A stretch of 64,000 nt of DNA from Flavobacterium psychrophilum (GTDB taxonomy: Bacteria; Bacteroidota; Bacteroidia; Flavobacteriales; Flavobacteriaceae), in assembly GCA_945860385.1 (NCBI GenBank), contig CAMAQD010000016.1, positions 1-64,000 on the forward strand. Direction: 5' to 3'. The notes below the pieces were generated by a model that was not told the origin of the DNA, did not search any database, and worked only from the letters and a program-made list of their open reading frames with translations. A program made the translations under genes and the position numbers. Of this stretch, positions 63,334 through 64,000 are shown in pieces; the stretch's first letter is position 1, and the number at the start of each line of letters is the position of its first letter.

Positions 63334-64000
63334 TTAATTTCCAATTTGTTTTATTTTAAAGGGATACTTTTCTTTATAAGTTTTAATTAATTGCATGATG
63401 TAGGTATTGCTGCGATAGGGTGTAACATAATCCTTTAAATCTTCTGGTCTGGAAATTACAGCATCGGAAGTGATGTAGCCCATTCCGTAAAAGTGACCTT
63501 TCTCCACCCAAATGCAGCTTTGTTCATCCGTAAAGCGTCCTTTGTCTAAAATCACAAAACTTTCTTTCTGGGTTCTTATATGGTCTAATGCATTTTCGAC
63601 TTGGGTATTGTGATAGTCAATTTGTGGAAGATCTTTTACAACAGGTTCTTGGACAAATGCTGCACATTCATTGACACCGAAATTACAAAATCGGGTATCA
63701 ATATCAAATTGCACAGTTAAATAGCGCAGCGTATTGATACCTTCATGTATACTATTAAAGGATTCAACACAAGTTTGAAATTTACTAAGTTTTCCAACAG
63801 CAAGGTATTGATAACCATTTTGTGCTTCGTAAACTAGTAAACCAAATTTGGGCTCAAAGCGTTTTAAAGCCCTGTTGTATTTGGGCCAAAGCGTATTGAT
63901 TTCAGTGCATTCAAGTAGCAGAGCGATCAGTTCAGTAGCGCAAATTTCGAATGAAATACTATGGATATCTTTTAAGAAATTTTGGCGCTGTGCATTGATA
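63334..64000 (-). CDS. GIY-YIG/exonuclease-type protein, C-terminal part (5' end outside window)
   Basis: The frame is open to base 64000, so only the C-terminal 222 residues are here. The visible beginning (RQNFLKDIHSISFEICATEL then ALLLECTEINTLWPKYNRAL) is the end of a UvrC-like GIY-YIG nuclease domain; after FGLLVYEAQNGYQYLAV the rest looks like the UvrC-related C-terminal region of Flavobacteriia proteins that join a DnaQ-type exonuclease to GIY-YIG. I expect the exonuclease in the missing half, from family knowledge. A frame start at the GTG at 63714 is internal and not the true start. Confidence 0.78.
   Translation of the reverse strand, partial: INAQRQNFLKDIHSISFEICATELIALLLECTEINTLWPKYNRALKRFEPKFGLLVYEAQNGYQYLAVGKLSKFQTCVESFNSIHEGINTLRYLTVQFDIDTRFCNFGVNECAAFVQEPVVKDLPQIDYHNTQVENALDHIRTQKESFVILDKGRFTDEQSCIWVEKGHFYGMGYITSDAVISRPEDLKDYVTPYRSNTYIMQLIKTYKEKYPFKIKQIGN

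Overview
The window is an AT-rich stretch of a Flavobacterium-like (Bacteroidota) chromosome. Four things point there: promoters with the Bacteroidota -7 motif TAnnTTTG (several with a TTTG/TTG -33 element), almost no Shine-Dalgarno sites, two proteins with type IX secretion sorting tails, and TonB receptors with Bacteroidota domain layout. Most genes are housekeeping or conserved hypotheticals. I see no prophage, integrase, transposase or CRISPR array.

Layout. 1-2.8 kb: end of a TonB receptor and an internally duplicated PepSY membrane protein (iron uptake type). 2.9-10 kb: a tiny Lys-rich protein, a toxin-antitoxin pair running into pepD, a DUF3810 metalloprotease-like protein, an ECF sigma factor with a membrane partner, an acyltransferase, a Nudix hydrolase and small conserved proteins. 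10-17.3 kb: a 1416-residue secreted adhesin-like protein, argS, and a secreted DUF2271 protein.

17.4-28.5 kb is the most unusual part. A FecI-like sigma factor, a FecR-like anti-sigma factor and a TonB transducer lie between operons for an OB-fold protein, a DUF5777 barrel, a CxxCH lipoprotein, YceI, two further CxxCH lipoproteins and three other lipoproteins. I find four copies of a two-part promoter, (A/G)GTAGGGTA-N13-(A/T)TGTTTTA, with identical spacing: one before each flanking operon and one between sigma and anti-sigma. This looks like a self-contained cell-surface signalling regulon.

28.6-43 kb: ffh, folD, a three-gene membrane/HTH cassette with two matching operators, rluF-type synthase, hydrolase, Nif3 with a cysteine-less zinc-ribbon relative, lpxK, a purine nucleoside phosphorylase, an LpxL-type acyltransferase, rhomboid, SIMPL protein, tRNA-Tyr, and a DUF4369-thioredoxin gene cut by an in-frame TGA. 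43-52.6 kb: small hypotheticals, J-domain/KTSC fusion, YchJ, META lipoprotein, a VWA/AAA pair, and a hydrolase/phosphoribosyltransferase/erythromycin-esterase trio.

52.6-64 kb: a DMT transporter, then a minus-strand cluster of a DUF2126 transglutaminase, a circularly permuted ATP-grasp/alpha-E protein, a second transglutaminase, and a frameshifted protein-glutaminase-like gene that only appears when the two frames are joined. This is a peptide-modification type neighbourhood with a deamidase candidate attached. The window ends with a GYF protein and a partial GIY-YIG/exonuclease-type protein. Dispersed hairpin repeats sit in several spacers.
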